A DNA stretch of 64,000 bases, from positions 11,054,298 to 11,118,297 of the forward strand of contig NC_054558.1 in the NCBI RefSeq assembly GCF_017654505.1, in the 5' to 3' direction. Below, in pieces: positions 37,301-52,200 of the stretch (positions are counted from its first letter, which is position 1; each line of letters begins with the position of its first letter). Below the pieces are notes generated by a model that ran no database searches, was not told the DNA's origin, and saw only the letters and a list, made by a program, of their open reading frames with translations. The DNA is from Polyodon spathula (taxonomy: Eukaryota > Chordata > Actinopteri > Acipenseriformes > Polyodontidae). The position numbers were made by a program, and so were the translations under genes.

Positions 37301-40221
37301 ACACCTATGCCTTAAAATGTCTGAAATAATTTCAGCTTTCTATTGTTGTTTTGATTTGGACTCAGATCTCCTGGAGAACGAGCTTAGTCAAGAAATGCCA
37401 GTTACCAATCTGACTGCGTCTGACTATCCAAGCAGCCTGTAGCCCTTCATTAACAACAGCAACAATAGCAAACAGAGAGGATGTAAACTAACAAACTGAA
37501 CTCAAGGTTCAATCTAAAGATTGTTGCGAAGAGGCCATAAACAGGGTTTGAAATTAATCCGAGTCAAAGCACAGTCTCTTGACAATGAAAGTAAAAAGCC
37601 GCCAGGTAAAATAATCCCTCAATTCATTGTTTTAATATAAAATGTGCACGTTTTATTGCTATTTCTTTTAAATATATCCTTGTGGTACAAACAGAATACA
37701 GAATACAGAGACTATGTATAGAGGATACTGAATGATCTTTCATGGTATATGATTTTTTTTATGTCCTTACATAAATACTCACCCCTGTTCCGTTTGTGAT
37801 TTACTGGGACATCGTGCTGCGGTGAATGCAAACCACACACCTTAACCTCTATATATAGTCTCTGGCTTTGTGAAAGATGGAACTGTAACGGCTGGCCCTG
37901 TAGGATAAGTAATCTTCCAAAAGAGTTTCTAACAGCAAGTCTTTCTTACCTAAAACTGTTAGTGTTGCATTAGCATGGGTGCTTCCCGCTGGGTTCTGTG
38001 CTGTGCAGCTGTAGACTCCCATGTCTTCAATCTTGGCATTTGCGATGAAGAACACATCATCCTCTGGCATGACGTGCATGCGCCGCTCCCGCGCAGCTGG
38101 GAAGTCTGTGCCACCGTCTTTCTGCCAGGCGATCTGAGGAGCGGGGTGCCCCTCTGCTGCGCACTCCAGGCGAGCCATAGCCCCAGTCCGAATGGTGAGG
38201 TCCATCGGCGTTTTCACAAAGGAGGGCAGTTCTATGTCGAGGAAAATCCAGCTTTCAGGGACTCCAAACAATACAATCATACCCCACAATACAACCTCTA
38301 CTTCCTTTCTACTGCAGTTATAATTAAAAACATGCTCTATTGGTGAGAAATTCAGCCCATGTTTATCAATACAGGTGCACTCCACTTATAAAACAGATCC
38401 TGTTAGAACAGAGTTCCGTTTCTAACGACAGAATAAGGGTTTAAATGGGGAATTACTCTGGTTAACACAGACTCACCTAGAACGAATACACTGTTTAATA
38501 CGTACAGTTTTCCTGTTCCACAGGCAGAACTTTTGTGTTTAATACGTACAGTCTAATACACATAGCACCGTTTAATACACTGTTTTCCTGTTCCACAGGT
38601 AGATATTTTGCCCAAATAAGGTACATTCGGGACAGTAAATGACAGTCACGGTGGCATCTGTGACGTCTGGCAGGAAAACAGTTGCTGTTTACTTCTACTC
38701 GTCTGTGTTTTTGTTGGCACAGCCATTGTACAGTTTAAAATGTATAACATATAGAATTGCAATTACATTTAGCGAAAATATAAATTAGCAAAATGGTACT
38801 ACTTATTACATTATACGGCCCACAGGGGCGTGTTTTGTAAACAATAATAAACTTCTGTTCTTGGGCAGTTATGCATTCTTGTATTGTTGATATTTACCGG
38901 TATTTATTTGACAGGGACAATGACAAATGTCTACGGAGCAAATGTTTCAGGTACTTGTGCTCGCAGTTACATAGAGCATTTCGAATTGTGTTTACAACGT
39001 ACTGCGTTTATAAAGGACTGATTTCCACTGCCCCTTGGAGTCCGTTATAAGTGGAGTGAACCTGTATATACAGAAAAATTAAAGGAAAAAACAAACACAC
39101 ACACACAAATCAGGACTGTTGGTTATAATACTTTAACAATTGAATAAGCAAACTACTACCCCCCCCAATCCATCCATCCTATCCTGCCCCACAAATGTTT
39201 AATTGCAAGAAAGCTTGTCTGCACAATACATTTTGCAGGTGGCACGCTTCATATATACTTTTTTACACAGTTTATAAATATCTGCAGTGTATTTTAAAGC
39301 CTACTCACCGTTCACAGTAAGTTTTGCTCTTTCTGAATAATTGGATCCAAAGTGATTCATGACAACACACTGGTACCGGCCTTCATCGGTAAAATTAACA
39401 TTAAAAAGATGCAGCACAGTGGTGTACTCAATGAGCGCTCCCTCTTGCTCCCTGTATCTGACCAAGTTTTGGACTGCTGCATCATACAAAACTTCACTGT
39501 CTCTCCTCCAAGCTGCCGACATTGGTGAATCACTGCTGCTTGCTGCAATGCAAGTGAATGTAATATTCATTCCCTTGAGAGCCACTGTAGTCTCAGGATG
39601 TGCAGTGATCTGGGGCTTAGGAAAATCATCTAGAGGAGAGAACACACACACACACACATTTCAATTACAAACCAGCGTGTATAGAACATACACACACACA
39701 CACACATTTCAACTGCAAACTGTGTGTATAGAACACACACACACACATTTCAACTGCAAACTGTGTGTATAGAACACACACACACACACATTTCAATTGC
39801 AAACCGTGTGTATAGAGCACACACAAACATTTCAATTGCAAACCCGTGTGTATAGAACACACACACATATTTCAATTGAAACCGTGTGTATAGAACACAC
39901 ACACATATTTCAATTGCAAACCCGTGTGTATAGAACACACACACACATATTTCAATTGTAAACCCGTGTGTATAGAACACACACACACATATTTCAATTG
40001 TAAACCCGTGTGTATAGAACACACACACACATTTCAATTGAAACCTTGTGTATAGAACACACACACATTGCAACTGCAAACTGTGTGCATATTCAAACTG
40101 TGTTCCAGGAGGGTCTCAGGACTTGATATTGCTGACTTTGATGTATTTCTGCTTCTAAAACTCAGCAGAATTTAAAAACACATATCATTATTTTGTTCAG
40201 AGCGAACTGTGCATCTGCTCG

Positions 40222-40263
<42 letters not shown>

Positions 40264-43200
40264 CGACAATTCATGGTGGTTTTTTAAAAGTTTAAATCGT
40301 TACATTCACAAGAATTTAACTCAAAGCTTTATACACTCAATAGCAGCATGTTTGTCTTCATCGTTTAACAATTTAAATTCCAATGAGAATCGCACAACTC
40401 CCTCCAGACCACACTTGATTGGCCACTTAAACTATCTTTTACCACGGAGATCACCCTCCAGTGGACTAAGCAGTCCATCAAGAGTTACACACACATACAT
40501 ATATACACCTCTTCCCTTACTCTTTTTGTTTATGCCCATGCAACTAGTTGAATAAACAATGACACGAGCGACTGTTTAAAAGGACAGCAAGGGCATCGAG
40601 GTCAAAGTGTAAATGTTGCAGATCCAGGTGACTTTGATGCTATGGCAATGTCATCACAGGCACAGCTCTACTGCATCCTGTCAGACTGCTTACAGACAAG
40701 GCAGGCAATGAGGGAGCAGCCCCATTTACACAGAAGCAATATGTGGCAACAAACACTGCTGAACTTCATTTCATTATGCGGAATGTTATCTCGGAAATTC
40801 TTACTACGAAACTCGACAATGACAGTAATCATGATAACTGATACATAATAAAAATGAATGATGTGCACTGAACTTTTTTTTTTGAGATTTTATCAAATTT
40901 GATAACCGCCCCAACGCTACTCACCGCAGACCAGATCCTCCACGACGACACTGAGAATGCTCTGTCCTGCGTGCCATGCAGGGTGGGTGCAGCTGGCATT
41001 CACAGAATGCTGGAATTTGTTGTCAATCAGCCACTGAGGCAACCATTTAAGATTGCAGTCACACAGCAAACTACTGGTGTTCAACAGACTGAAAAATAAA
41101 TAAATCAAAGCTTTTAACTTTCCAGCTATGAAAAACAGACTGTTTCATAAGCATTTAAGTCCCGGTAACCTGTAAACCACAACAAAGCTCAGTCTATCTG
41201 AAATGTTAGCTAGAGTCTATCAAAAATGTAAATATCTAGAAAATAATGCTACAAACAACGTCTGATTTCATCAAAATCTAAATTAGATTAAAATAACCAG
41301 TGACCAAAAAGCAAGCCACAATGATTAGGACAGCGCCATAGCCTTTTAATACAAAAACCTTTTAATACAATGTCTTTATACAAACTGTCCAGTTTATATA
41401 AAGATCCGTTTCTATGGATCTCTACTGGAAACGATTTGTTGAAAGAGGTGTTCAGCTTGTGTTTACCACAACATTTTGCAGAATAGGTTTGTAGTTTAGA
41501 AAAATGAATGCATGTAAAAGTATCTGCAAAAATCTCTCAGTATATTACCAGGAACTCCCAGAATAACATGAAGTCTGATTATTGTGCCATTTTACTTACA
41601 GTTCTTTTAGGTTCATCTGTGAAAAGGCATTTGGGTGAATCGACATGATTCCATTTCTAGTCAAGTCCCTGTTGAAAATACAGAAATAAAAAATAAACAT
41701 GTTTTACTGTCCCCCATAAAACCAACTGAACACTTGAGGAAGCGTCTCATAGAACACAGATGACATAATAGCATCTGCACCCTTTCTATGTCATAGATTT
41801 ACTTCAATTGTAATAGGGACCAAGAATCGACCAAACTTACTACTCAAAAGTTTAAAAATAAATACATTTGGACTCCTGAGTGGCGCATCCGGTAAAGGCA
41901 CTCCGCGCGGAGTGCAGGATGCGCCCTATAGCCTGGACGTCGACTGTTTGAGTCCAGGCTATTCCACTGCCAACCGTGGACGGGAGCTCCCAGGAGGCGG
42001 CGTACAATTTGCAGAGTGTCGTGTGGGGAAAAGGGGGCTTAGGTCAGCTGGGGTGTCCTCAGCTCACCGCGCACCAGCGACCCCTGTAGACTGGCTGGGT
42101 GCTTGCGGGCTTGCCTGTAAGCTGCCCAGAGCTGCGTTGTCCTCCGACGCTGTAGCTCTGGGCTGGCTGCATGCCGGGCCTGAAGAGTGAAAAGAAGAGG
42201 TCAGCTGACGGCACACGCTTCGGAGGACAGACTGTGTTCGTCTTCATCGCTCCCAAGTCGGCGCAGGAGTGGTAGCGGTGAGTCTAAATACAATTGAGCA
42301 TTTCAAATTGGAAGAAAAAATGGGGTAAAAATTTAACTGGTGACTACTAAATATTAAAAAATAATTAAATTAAAAAATAATAAATAAGTAACTACATTTA
42401 AAAATAAATGCGGTTTACAGCCTGGGTTACTCACAGATGTTCTAGCGCCTCAAGACCAGAAAATGCTTTACTTGTCACAGATTTAATCCTGTTTCCTTGC
42501 AGTATTCTATAAAAGGAAGCACACAATTATATTCAGAACACAAAGACATAAAAAGAGCCTTTACTGCATTCAAACCGTATTGTAAGCAACAGGCATTAGA
42601 GTAATTAGAAATGGCAGTGCATTAGCATACTGTGGGTCTCATGGAAAATGTTTTGACTGAAAACCAGGTAAGATTTGATCCTTTATTCTCCAATGGAATG
42701 GGTAGTGGTGGCACATCATTCTGTGAATGTATGTTATGAGGACGTATGTCCAAATCCTTACTCCAGTCAATGCAAAAAACATTCAGCACTTTATATTTGA
42801 ATAGTCTTCAAACAAGATACATACAGTGTGTTCAACTTGCCCAGCCCAACAAACACTCCAACCGAATCTTCAATAGCCCAAGAAATGTCATTATTTCTTA
42901 TATCTCTACAACACAAAAACAAGAGAATGGAATATAGTTTAGATTGAAGATTACAAAGTGGCAGGTTTGTGAATAAATGTCTGCATTGACAGTTTAGTAA
43001 GATATCACAAAACTGTGCTTAATCTCTACTTGCTAATGTATTAAATGATCTTATTTTCTTATAATCAAGCAGAGATAGACTTAGGACAGAGGGTATGGAA
43101 TGGGTTACCTAGTTGAAACGCTGGGATCATTTAAGAACCAACTTCACAAGATTCTGAGATCAATCAGCTAACAGGAACCACAAGCGCACAGGAGGCTTGC

Positions 43201-46200
43201 TTTCATTTGTTTTTGTTCTTAAATTAAAAGGCAGAGCAAAAACATCTTTTTAATCTCGTAAAAACTGAATTAACAGGAAGTCATCATATGAACAAAATCA
43301 CGATTTGGGTATGCTTATTCAAGTATTTTAATAAATACATAAATAAAATACATACTTTATTTGTTTAAACCATTCCATAAGTCACAGGGTTTTAAAAAGA
43401 CATCTTTACACTCAATACAAGGCCTTTTTCAAAGTGTACTCACTTATTACACTTTGAATATCAGCCTAGTGCCTTGAACCAAGTTTCAAATACATCATTC
43501 TAAACAAAAACCTCACTCTATCTGGTGAGACAGATGAAACCCTGTTTGTCAGAGCAATGCATTTCTGATCTTCTGTGCTTCACTCAAAAGCAATGCTGCC
43601 TGAAGCTTGGTTAATCACTACTGCCCCTTCGCCTCCTCACTCAGAGACCCTCAAGTGAATGGTGCTGTCTGTCAGTTACTTAACGCCTTTCAAGAGCTCA
43701 ACAGTAATGCCGAATAAACCCATTATTGTCCTGCTTCGTGCAATTACTATGCAAAAGAGATTACTTTTAATTCCTTCATAATGAGATGGTGTTAATAAAA
43801 CTTCGACTGCTTGGTAAAATTCACAATAAAGGCTCTTCTTCCATCCAAGTGCCAAGTTCACTGTTCAAGGTGTTCCATGTGGTCAGGAAAAAATATCTGA
43901 CTTCCTGTGAGGAGTCAGTCTACCAAGCTAAATCAACTAAACATGTACAATGTTACTCTGTCTCTAAGTGCAGACAGTTTACTGATTTTAAATGTACAGC
44001 TGACTCCCGTTAATCCGCGTTTCAATAATCTGTGTGTTTTAATACAGTACATTATCAAAATGTATTAGTGCAGAAGTCATCTGATCTATGTGGAAATGGG
44101 TATTCAAGTGCTTTAGTAGTGTGGAAATCAGCGGATCTGAGCAGAAGCAGACGGCCATCATTTAACTCAATTAAGTACAGTCTAGTGCAAGCCAACGGAC
44201 AGTGCTGTACTGTAGTTACTGAAACTAAGGATGTAAATATCGTTTAATAAAAAATCAGTATATTCAATAAATACACTTTCCATGTATATCTAGTCTTTGT
44301 CATGCATTGACATTTGTTTACCAAACAAAGACGCAGCTTAGAGCATAAATCCTCTTTAATTGCACCCCGATTGTATCACATTGATGATGCGTACCGGCGT
44401 ACCGGCACACCTGTCTAAGTGTCTACTATCTCCTTCATAGCTAATCTGGATCCACTACAGGGGACACTGGGTTTCACATAAAATAAAACACCACTTAAAA
44501 AATACATGTTACCATCCCATAAACTTACCGTAGCAGTCAACAAATCACTTTTCAAGATTCTTAATTGATGCTATGAATCCATTTTAAAAGAAAGTATGTA
44601 AAAAGACAAGATTTGTTTTTCCTGTTGCTTGAAATGCCCACAGATAAACTGCAACTTTAACAAACTGTGCCCACAACCACTGAACTAAAACATCTTCGTT
44701 TAGAAAAAAAATAATAATTTTGGGACATTATATTTTATTTGTATTTTTGCACTTTGAGTTTTTCAGTAAACAGTAAACTCAACTTCAGCTAATCTGTGTT
44801 TTTCACTAATTTGGGCTCAAATCGTTCCCCATCTGCACGGATTAACGGGAGTCTACTGTGTATTAAACAAGCAATATATGTAAAATAAATATTCTTAATT
44901 TGTGAAATCTGGTGTAAGGAAAATGAAGCCGCCTTTGCATTTCATTTAAATGTCACATCAGCAGCCATGTTCAGCAACTGCCTTACACTAACCTTCTTAT
45001 TTAACACATTCTTTTCTACAGCATCCAACAGCAAGGCATTACTAATACAAAAGAACCTATAATCATAAGCAGAAAACAGACCCCTGTAGTCTTGTTGTGT
45101 GATTACTAGCACAAACAGCACCTATAATCATAAAGAGAAAACAGACCCCTGTAGTCTTGTTGTGTGGTTGCATCTTGGTTTTACAATACATACACACAGT
45201 ATACTTACAGATGGTGCAGGTTGGGCAGACCACTGAACACACCCTCCGCAATGTGGCTCACAGCATTGTTCCCCAAGTTCAAATTCTCAAGCAAACCAAG
45301 ACCAGAAAAAGCAGTCGCATCCAAGCGAGTCAAATGATTAGAAGATACATTTCTGCCAAAAATAAACACAAGTATGTTAGCATGAACATTAATCCCCACA
45401 ACAGCTGTAAAAACAAAATGCTAAAGGCTTTTGTAATTATTTATCACCACAACTGGATTAGCGATTCTCTAGTTTTAAGTATATATCCAAAAAATGTCAT
45501 GGTCTCAGTAGGTCAGTAGGTACAAGCACACATTCAGCATGCAGTGTTTCTATGAACATGACGTTACTACCTCAGAGTGTGACAGAGGTCTTCACAGCGG
45601 TCGTGAGGATTCATGTTCTCATTACAGGCTGGAACCCAGGCCTGCGCTCCACCTGCAGCAATACTAAAAGGCTGACTGCCTAGTATTACTTAGTTTCATA
45701 CTCTGACTGTGGTTGTGTTGTGGTTCTCAGGATGTTTATCTGTTTTTCCAGACAGTATAAATACAAGTGGGGTCTGTACAGCAGTCCGGTTGAAAGTGTT
45801 TGGTTTCCTTATAGATTGTCGGCAGCACCTGGGTTTAGCTCTGCAGATGTTAAATCGGATTCAAATGTCGTGTATGTCTGCAAATCAGGATCAAAAACTA
45901 ACTTCACAGTTAGAGAGGTCCTCCTGACTCAATACTAGGTCACTTGGGAAGAAGTCTCTGGTTATTCGCGCTTCTCATTGACAAAAAGTTGAGCTTTTTA
46001 TGCCTAACTGAGGCATGGCATAATACTGGTGACTTCCATTCTTTAGTTCTCTCGACCCGTATGGTTACGGGTTTTATGAAAAGGCACGTGACACAGGGAG
46101 AGGTGGCGGCATGGCCCTGGACTCTCGTTTAAGCATCTTCTTGTTAAACGCCAGCCCCCCATCCCTGGATAACTTGCGGTTATCTATAGACCAGTTGTAT

Positions 46201-49200
46201 ATCCTCATTCCTTACAAATTTCTCTAACTTTCTTTCTCAACTTCTGTTAGAAGCAGATAATATATTAGCTCTTGGAGACTTTAATATTCATGTAAACCTT
46301 CCTCAAACTCCTGTTACTGCTGATTTGACAGAATTGATTGACAGCCTGGTTTTTACACTGTCCAGTTTTAGGGTTAACTCGTGGTCATGCTCTGGAGGGA
46401 CTACGGAGTACAGAAGTGGCTTTTTCTGATCATTACTTAGCTAACCATGATCCCCAGACTGACCCCCAGTGTGCATGACAGGTTTATCTCCTTTACCACT
46501 GGTTTAAAACGTGGGACCACTTGATGAAGCTGGTATACTGCGAAGTTAGTACAGGGGCGCAAACTGGAAAGAGCTTGGAGACTTTCCAGTAGGGTTGAAA
46601 ACAGGCTGAATTGGATTAACCACCATAAACGGCTCTAAAAGACGATAATGGAATATTACTCTGGCATTACTTCTTGAAACAGTGGTAATTCATGAGTTGT
46701 TTTCTCCATGTTTAACACTGTATTACCCTGAGGTCCCCAAACAGCATCACTAGTTCTGTTGCTCAGTCGTTGCTGTCACGTCATGACTTCACAGCACATT
46801 CAGAATAAAATCAGCTTCATTCGAGTAGTGTGGTCCTTGGCTCCCCCTCAGTGCGAAGTGAGCTTGTGGCTGAGTTTAATTTGTTGGCGCCCCTCACTTC
46901 CCATTCAGCTTTATGGAAGTTTCTCAGCTGTTTCTAGGGCTACTTGAGGCTATGCGACCCACGACCTGTCCTTTGGACCCTTTGCCATCCAACATAGTCT
47001 GTCAGTGTGGGACTGAACTTGTCATGCCTGACTCGCATGGCATTAAGAACAGGCAAGATCCCACTGGAATTAAAAACAGCCCATCATAAGACCTGTGTTG
47101 AAAAAGGCTGGAGCACATGGGGCTGATCTATCAAATTATCGCCCCATCTTGAATCTACAATTGTTCTTAAAGCTACTGGAGCATGTGGTTTATATCCAGC
47201 TCTCAAAAACACATCAGCACTGGAATCACAATCAGGAAGACAGCACTGAAACAGCGCTGGTCAGGGTTGTTAATGACCGCTCATCAATGCGGATTGTGGG
47301 TCTACTTCAGTGCTCGTCTGTTGGATCGAGGCTTTTGACACAGTTGACCATGTCATACTGCTTGGTCGTCTGAGAACTTGCAGAAGCCTCGACGACTCAG
47401 CAATGTCATGGTTTGAGTCATATTTGACAGGCTGAACACATTGTACAAATGTTGCAGGCCAGGACTCCGAGGTACCATATGGAGTTCTACAGGGTTCTGT
47501 TCTGGGTCTGCTACTCTTTAGCTTTTGTATGCTTTACTTGGATTGCTGACACATCAGCAAAGAATGTTCTATCACTCCTATACTGACGATACTCAGCTGT
47601 TTACGTCAGGGAGGATAGTGTTGCTAGTGGCTCCTTAGCAGCCTGTCTTACGGACATTCATGACTGAATGACCTCCAACGTTCTTCAGCTCAATGTTAGC
47701 AAGACAGAGCTGCTTCTGATCACCCGGGATAATGGTCTAGTAGACCTAATGGTGTTCACATCTGATTTTCATATCCTCAGAAATATTGCCTGTCTTCACA
47801 TCCCATTTTAAAATCTGATTCTGTGTCATGCTTGAATAAGCTCTAGGCTTGCCTACTGTAATGCGCGGTGTGCTGGACTGCCTCATAAGCTTATTCATCG
47901 TCTCTGTTTCGTTCAGAATGCAGCTGCTAGCCCTGACAGGCAAAGACTCTCCCCAGTTCTCAGGGCAGTGGTGTAGCTAGGGGGTAGTTTTAGGGGGTTA
48001 AACCACCCCAAAATACATTATTCAACAACGTGGGAAGAGAAAAAAATAAATAAATAAAACACGTCAGCGACACTGTAAACCCCCGTCCCAACCAATGGAA
48101 GCTAGCCTCCGACACGCGAGGTGTTTGCTTCACGCCCGCCTCAGCAGCACACAAAATAAAGTCAGTCAAACTCACATCTAGTTGTGATGAGTCCTGTCAC
48201 TTTTACACCAGATTCAGCCTTCGACTCATTTGATAGGAGAAGGCGTGTGCACATACTGTTCAAACTGACGTGCACTGAGACGTCGAAATCAAATATTAAT
48301 ATAGATATTATAGAAAATACAAAACATAACTGCCGACTCTTAAATTAATGCTTTTAACCGTGCCTTTGAAGACATGTTTGGAAATGCATATCACTCAAAA
48401 GACTGAATGGTTATTGTAGCCTTTGGAAAAGGTACAACGAAATGAGATATTTATAGTCCTGTGCGAATCATGCTTTAAACGGATGTTGTAAACCAGAGAC
48501 CTATAAGCGCTCGACACGTTCACAGTGAAAAACAGGAGGATGGACTTATGGATCTAAACACCAGGGAAGGTAGGCTATTATTTCTGTTATTTAACGTGTA
48601 TGTTTAATAACTGCATAGCAGTGGCTGAAAATGTGATTGGGAGGTGAAACATCATGGTTCTTAATAGGGTGATTTCGAGTTCATTGAATCATTGGGGTGT
48701 TAATTTTTACTTACAGAAACATTTTTATGAATTATTACTAGGCTGGCAAGCGATTACAAAATATCACGCTAAATCTTGAGAATTTTTTTTTTTATCTCAC
48801 TTAATCTTGGTTTTAATTGCATACTTAATTCATACAATTACTTCAACCATCTCATTTAAGTTTGTTTAGTGCTGATGCTATTGTAATGTTGGAATGTATT
48901 TTCTATTTTGGCTAGGTTACAGTAGTTGCACTGTTCAGATTATTGTATTGAATGTTATTAGTGTAGAATTAATACAAAAAATGATTCGTTTGAGTCGTGT
49001 TTTGTACAGCGCAGCTAGTGCACTGTGACGTGGCTGCTGAACTGTGGGGAGTTTGGTAGTGTCTTGGGATAAGGGGGATGGCACACTACCACAGGATACT
49101 TTGAGCAAGTTTCATTGAGCTCTGTATTCTAATGCTGGAATTAAACATAATAAACCAGTGCCAAAGAAATAAAGAATATTTTAAAGCCTTAAAAATTTGC

Positions 49201-52200
49201 AACCTAAATATTTTACGAATTGCACCATAAAACCAGCTGGCGACCTGTTGCAAAATATCAATGCACTACGAGGAATTTGAAAATGTTTGCTCCCCCCCCC
49301 CCCCCCCCCCACCCCACCCCACCCCCCCCACCCCAAGATGTCATGTGAAACACGCATAATAAAAGGCTCACAAATACTTATGGCTTTCAGTACTGCTAAG
49401 AGGGACAAGACAGGAGTGCAAATTAAACTCCCCAAAAATGAACGCGCTAATCGCAGAAGTTAATTACAATTAATCTCCACCACCCAACCCCCCAGGACCA
49501 AATCCTTGCGACACCATGTTGTTTATACTTTAAATTAAATTAAATACAAAACATTTCATCATTAATGTGTTTTCTTATCTATGTATATATTTTTTATTTT
49601 ATGTAATGCACGCTGAGGTGCCTTTATTAATGTGAAGTGCGCTATACAAATACTGATTGACTGATTGACACTTGACCTAGAGGACCACAAAATACAACTG
49701 TGTATGGACTCGGAGTATGAAGCCCACACCCCAATTTCACAGCAATCTTAGGTCACAGATCAAAGTGAAGGTTACTGTGACAATTTGCACAAGGAGTTTC
49801 CATGAGCTCCCCTCACAGAGATACTTAAAACAGTTACATATAGAATATGAAAACACATAAACGATCACTTACAATTCAGACAGTTTCTCGCAGAACTCCC
49901 AAGCATCAGGGCTGATCCTGCCAATAGCATTGTGGCTAACCTGGAGCAAATGCAGCATTCGTAACCCATAGAGCCAGCCTTTGTTCACTTCCGTCAGGTT
50001 ATTGTGTTCCAGTTCCCTAAAACAATTGAAAACGAAACAAAATCTTACATACCATGTATATTGTATATTAGCGTGGATGGATGACAGGAGATGTTTAAGG
50101 ATATGGGTGATCACAGCGGGTTGGGCAACGCTTGTAGGTTTAAGCATCAGTTTGGTGATGATGAACCAAGGATGACAGGGCATCTGTAACATTACTCTAG
50201 GCAGGGACACGCAACCCACAGCCTGTCAATCCATTTCACTTAGGAGTACATCGGAAATATTTTTTAAAACTTTGTTGACTTTTCGCATTTTCTTGCATAA
50301 ATGGCAGCACACTGTTTTCATTCATGCTGTGGGGGAGAGTGCTTCCATCAGCCTCAGTCACAGGACCCATTCCCAACAGAAGAGGCTTGTTGGAAGGGAG
50401 TGACATCACTGCCCTGTGCTACACTGCTGCCTGCAAAAACTGAACACCTCGCTGGCTAAAATACACACTGCTGAGCAATTGCCAAGCTCGTTATTAGCAA
50501 AAGAAAAGACAAAAGTGACAATGAAACGACACAGCAGCCCTCTGTAAAAAAGAAAACTCGTAGCACCTAAGAGCAGCACCAAAGTATACAAGAAAGATTG
50601 GGAAGAATCGCTGTGTAACTGAGACAGCAGGGCAAGAATTTGCTCAAAGCCTCCACTAGTGTTTTCTACTATTAACATTAAGGAAACGCACTGAGTGAAA
50701 TAGCTTGCGTCACCTGATTTTCAAGGTGTGGTATCCGAAGCATAATCAACAAGTACAAAGCATCATCTGTAATTAACAAACCCAGGACTGGAAGACCCAA
50801 AAAGCTGTCTAACAAGGATGAGCAATACTTGAGATAATATCCTTAAGGAATAGAAGGGCAAGTATTGAATTGACAACAGAACTGGCAAAAGGCACAGGTG
50901 TCGTTGTTCATCCATCAACAGTCCAAAGTACCATAATCCAGTTTCAGGGTTCTTGTGCACATTTTAACCTTTTAGCCTTGTTCCCCTTTCTTAACAGAGG
51001 TATTCTTACTGCAACACATCCTTTAAGTCCTGATTTCAAGAGTGACCTTTGTACTGCTGATCTGATGGACAACTACATACATTTGCCATGTATACTGCAG
51101 CCCAGGATTAAAGTCGGATTATTCTTTAGTAACGTGCAGCCCGCTATACACACAAGGTTAAACTAGTTTTCTAGATATGTGGCCCATGATAACTTTGGTT
51201 GCGCACCTTTGCTCTAGGCAAATCCTGCAGCAAGTGTCCTTGATCTGCAACGACTATTATATTGCCAACAACAGACAAAACAAAGCCCTTCTCAATGTAT
51301 ATTTAAAACATTTGAATATTTTAATTCTTGACCAGGCCAGTAAACAGCTCCTCCATATTATTAAGAAACTTTCAGCTGCTCCATATCATTAAGAGAGTTA
51401 CAGCTCCTCCATATTATTAAGAGACTTGCAGCTCCTCGATATTAAGAGACTTACAGCTCCTCCATATCATTAAGAGACTTACAGTTCCTCCATATTAAGA
51501 GACTTACAGCTCCTCCATATCATTAAGAGACTTACAGCTCCTCCATATTAAGAGACTTGCAGCTCCTCCATATCATTAAGAGACTTACAGCTCCTCCATA
51601 TCATTAAGAGACTTACAGCTGCTCCATATCATTAAGAGACTTACAGCTCCTCCATATTATTAAGTCCGAAAAAGGCTCCATCCATAAGCTGGCTGAGTCC
51701 ATTACGCTGCATCTTCAGAGATTTCAAGGAATCCAGACCTTGGAATGTAAGGCTTTCGATCATCTTAATTTTGTTACGTTTTAATTCCCTAAAAGCAAGA
51801 AAGATCAGTAGAATTTAGTGTTCTTGACCTGCAATATTTACACCTATCTAGGTGAGGTACGGAAATGCCACATTTTGATGTCTGAATTGTTGTCAAGTTA
51901 AAGAGCAAGTAGCGGGGTTCCTGAAAATATAACGTTATACGTCCCCACGTGCTGCTACAACTATCAACGTATGCAATTCCTCTTTTTATTGTTAACATCC
52001 GGACAACATTTTATACTTTTTAACTGAAATCTCTCTCAAAGGTCTATTCAAGATGTCTGCTCTACTGCACTGGGGTTTGAAATCAGATGAGTGTCCTCTC
52101 TCTGATCACTGCCGAGAGACAATTTTTTTTTCCTAAGTGTATTCCTGAAGAAACACGCCCCACTGAAGCTGGGGCAGAGACGAGGACCCACACCCTAGTG

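Noticed and set aside
37849..38385. lrig2 Ig2 exon extending past its splice sites
   Set aside because: The open frame runs beyond 38231 and 37950, but phase, AG/GT borders and family alignment fix the exon to 38231-37950.
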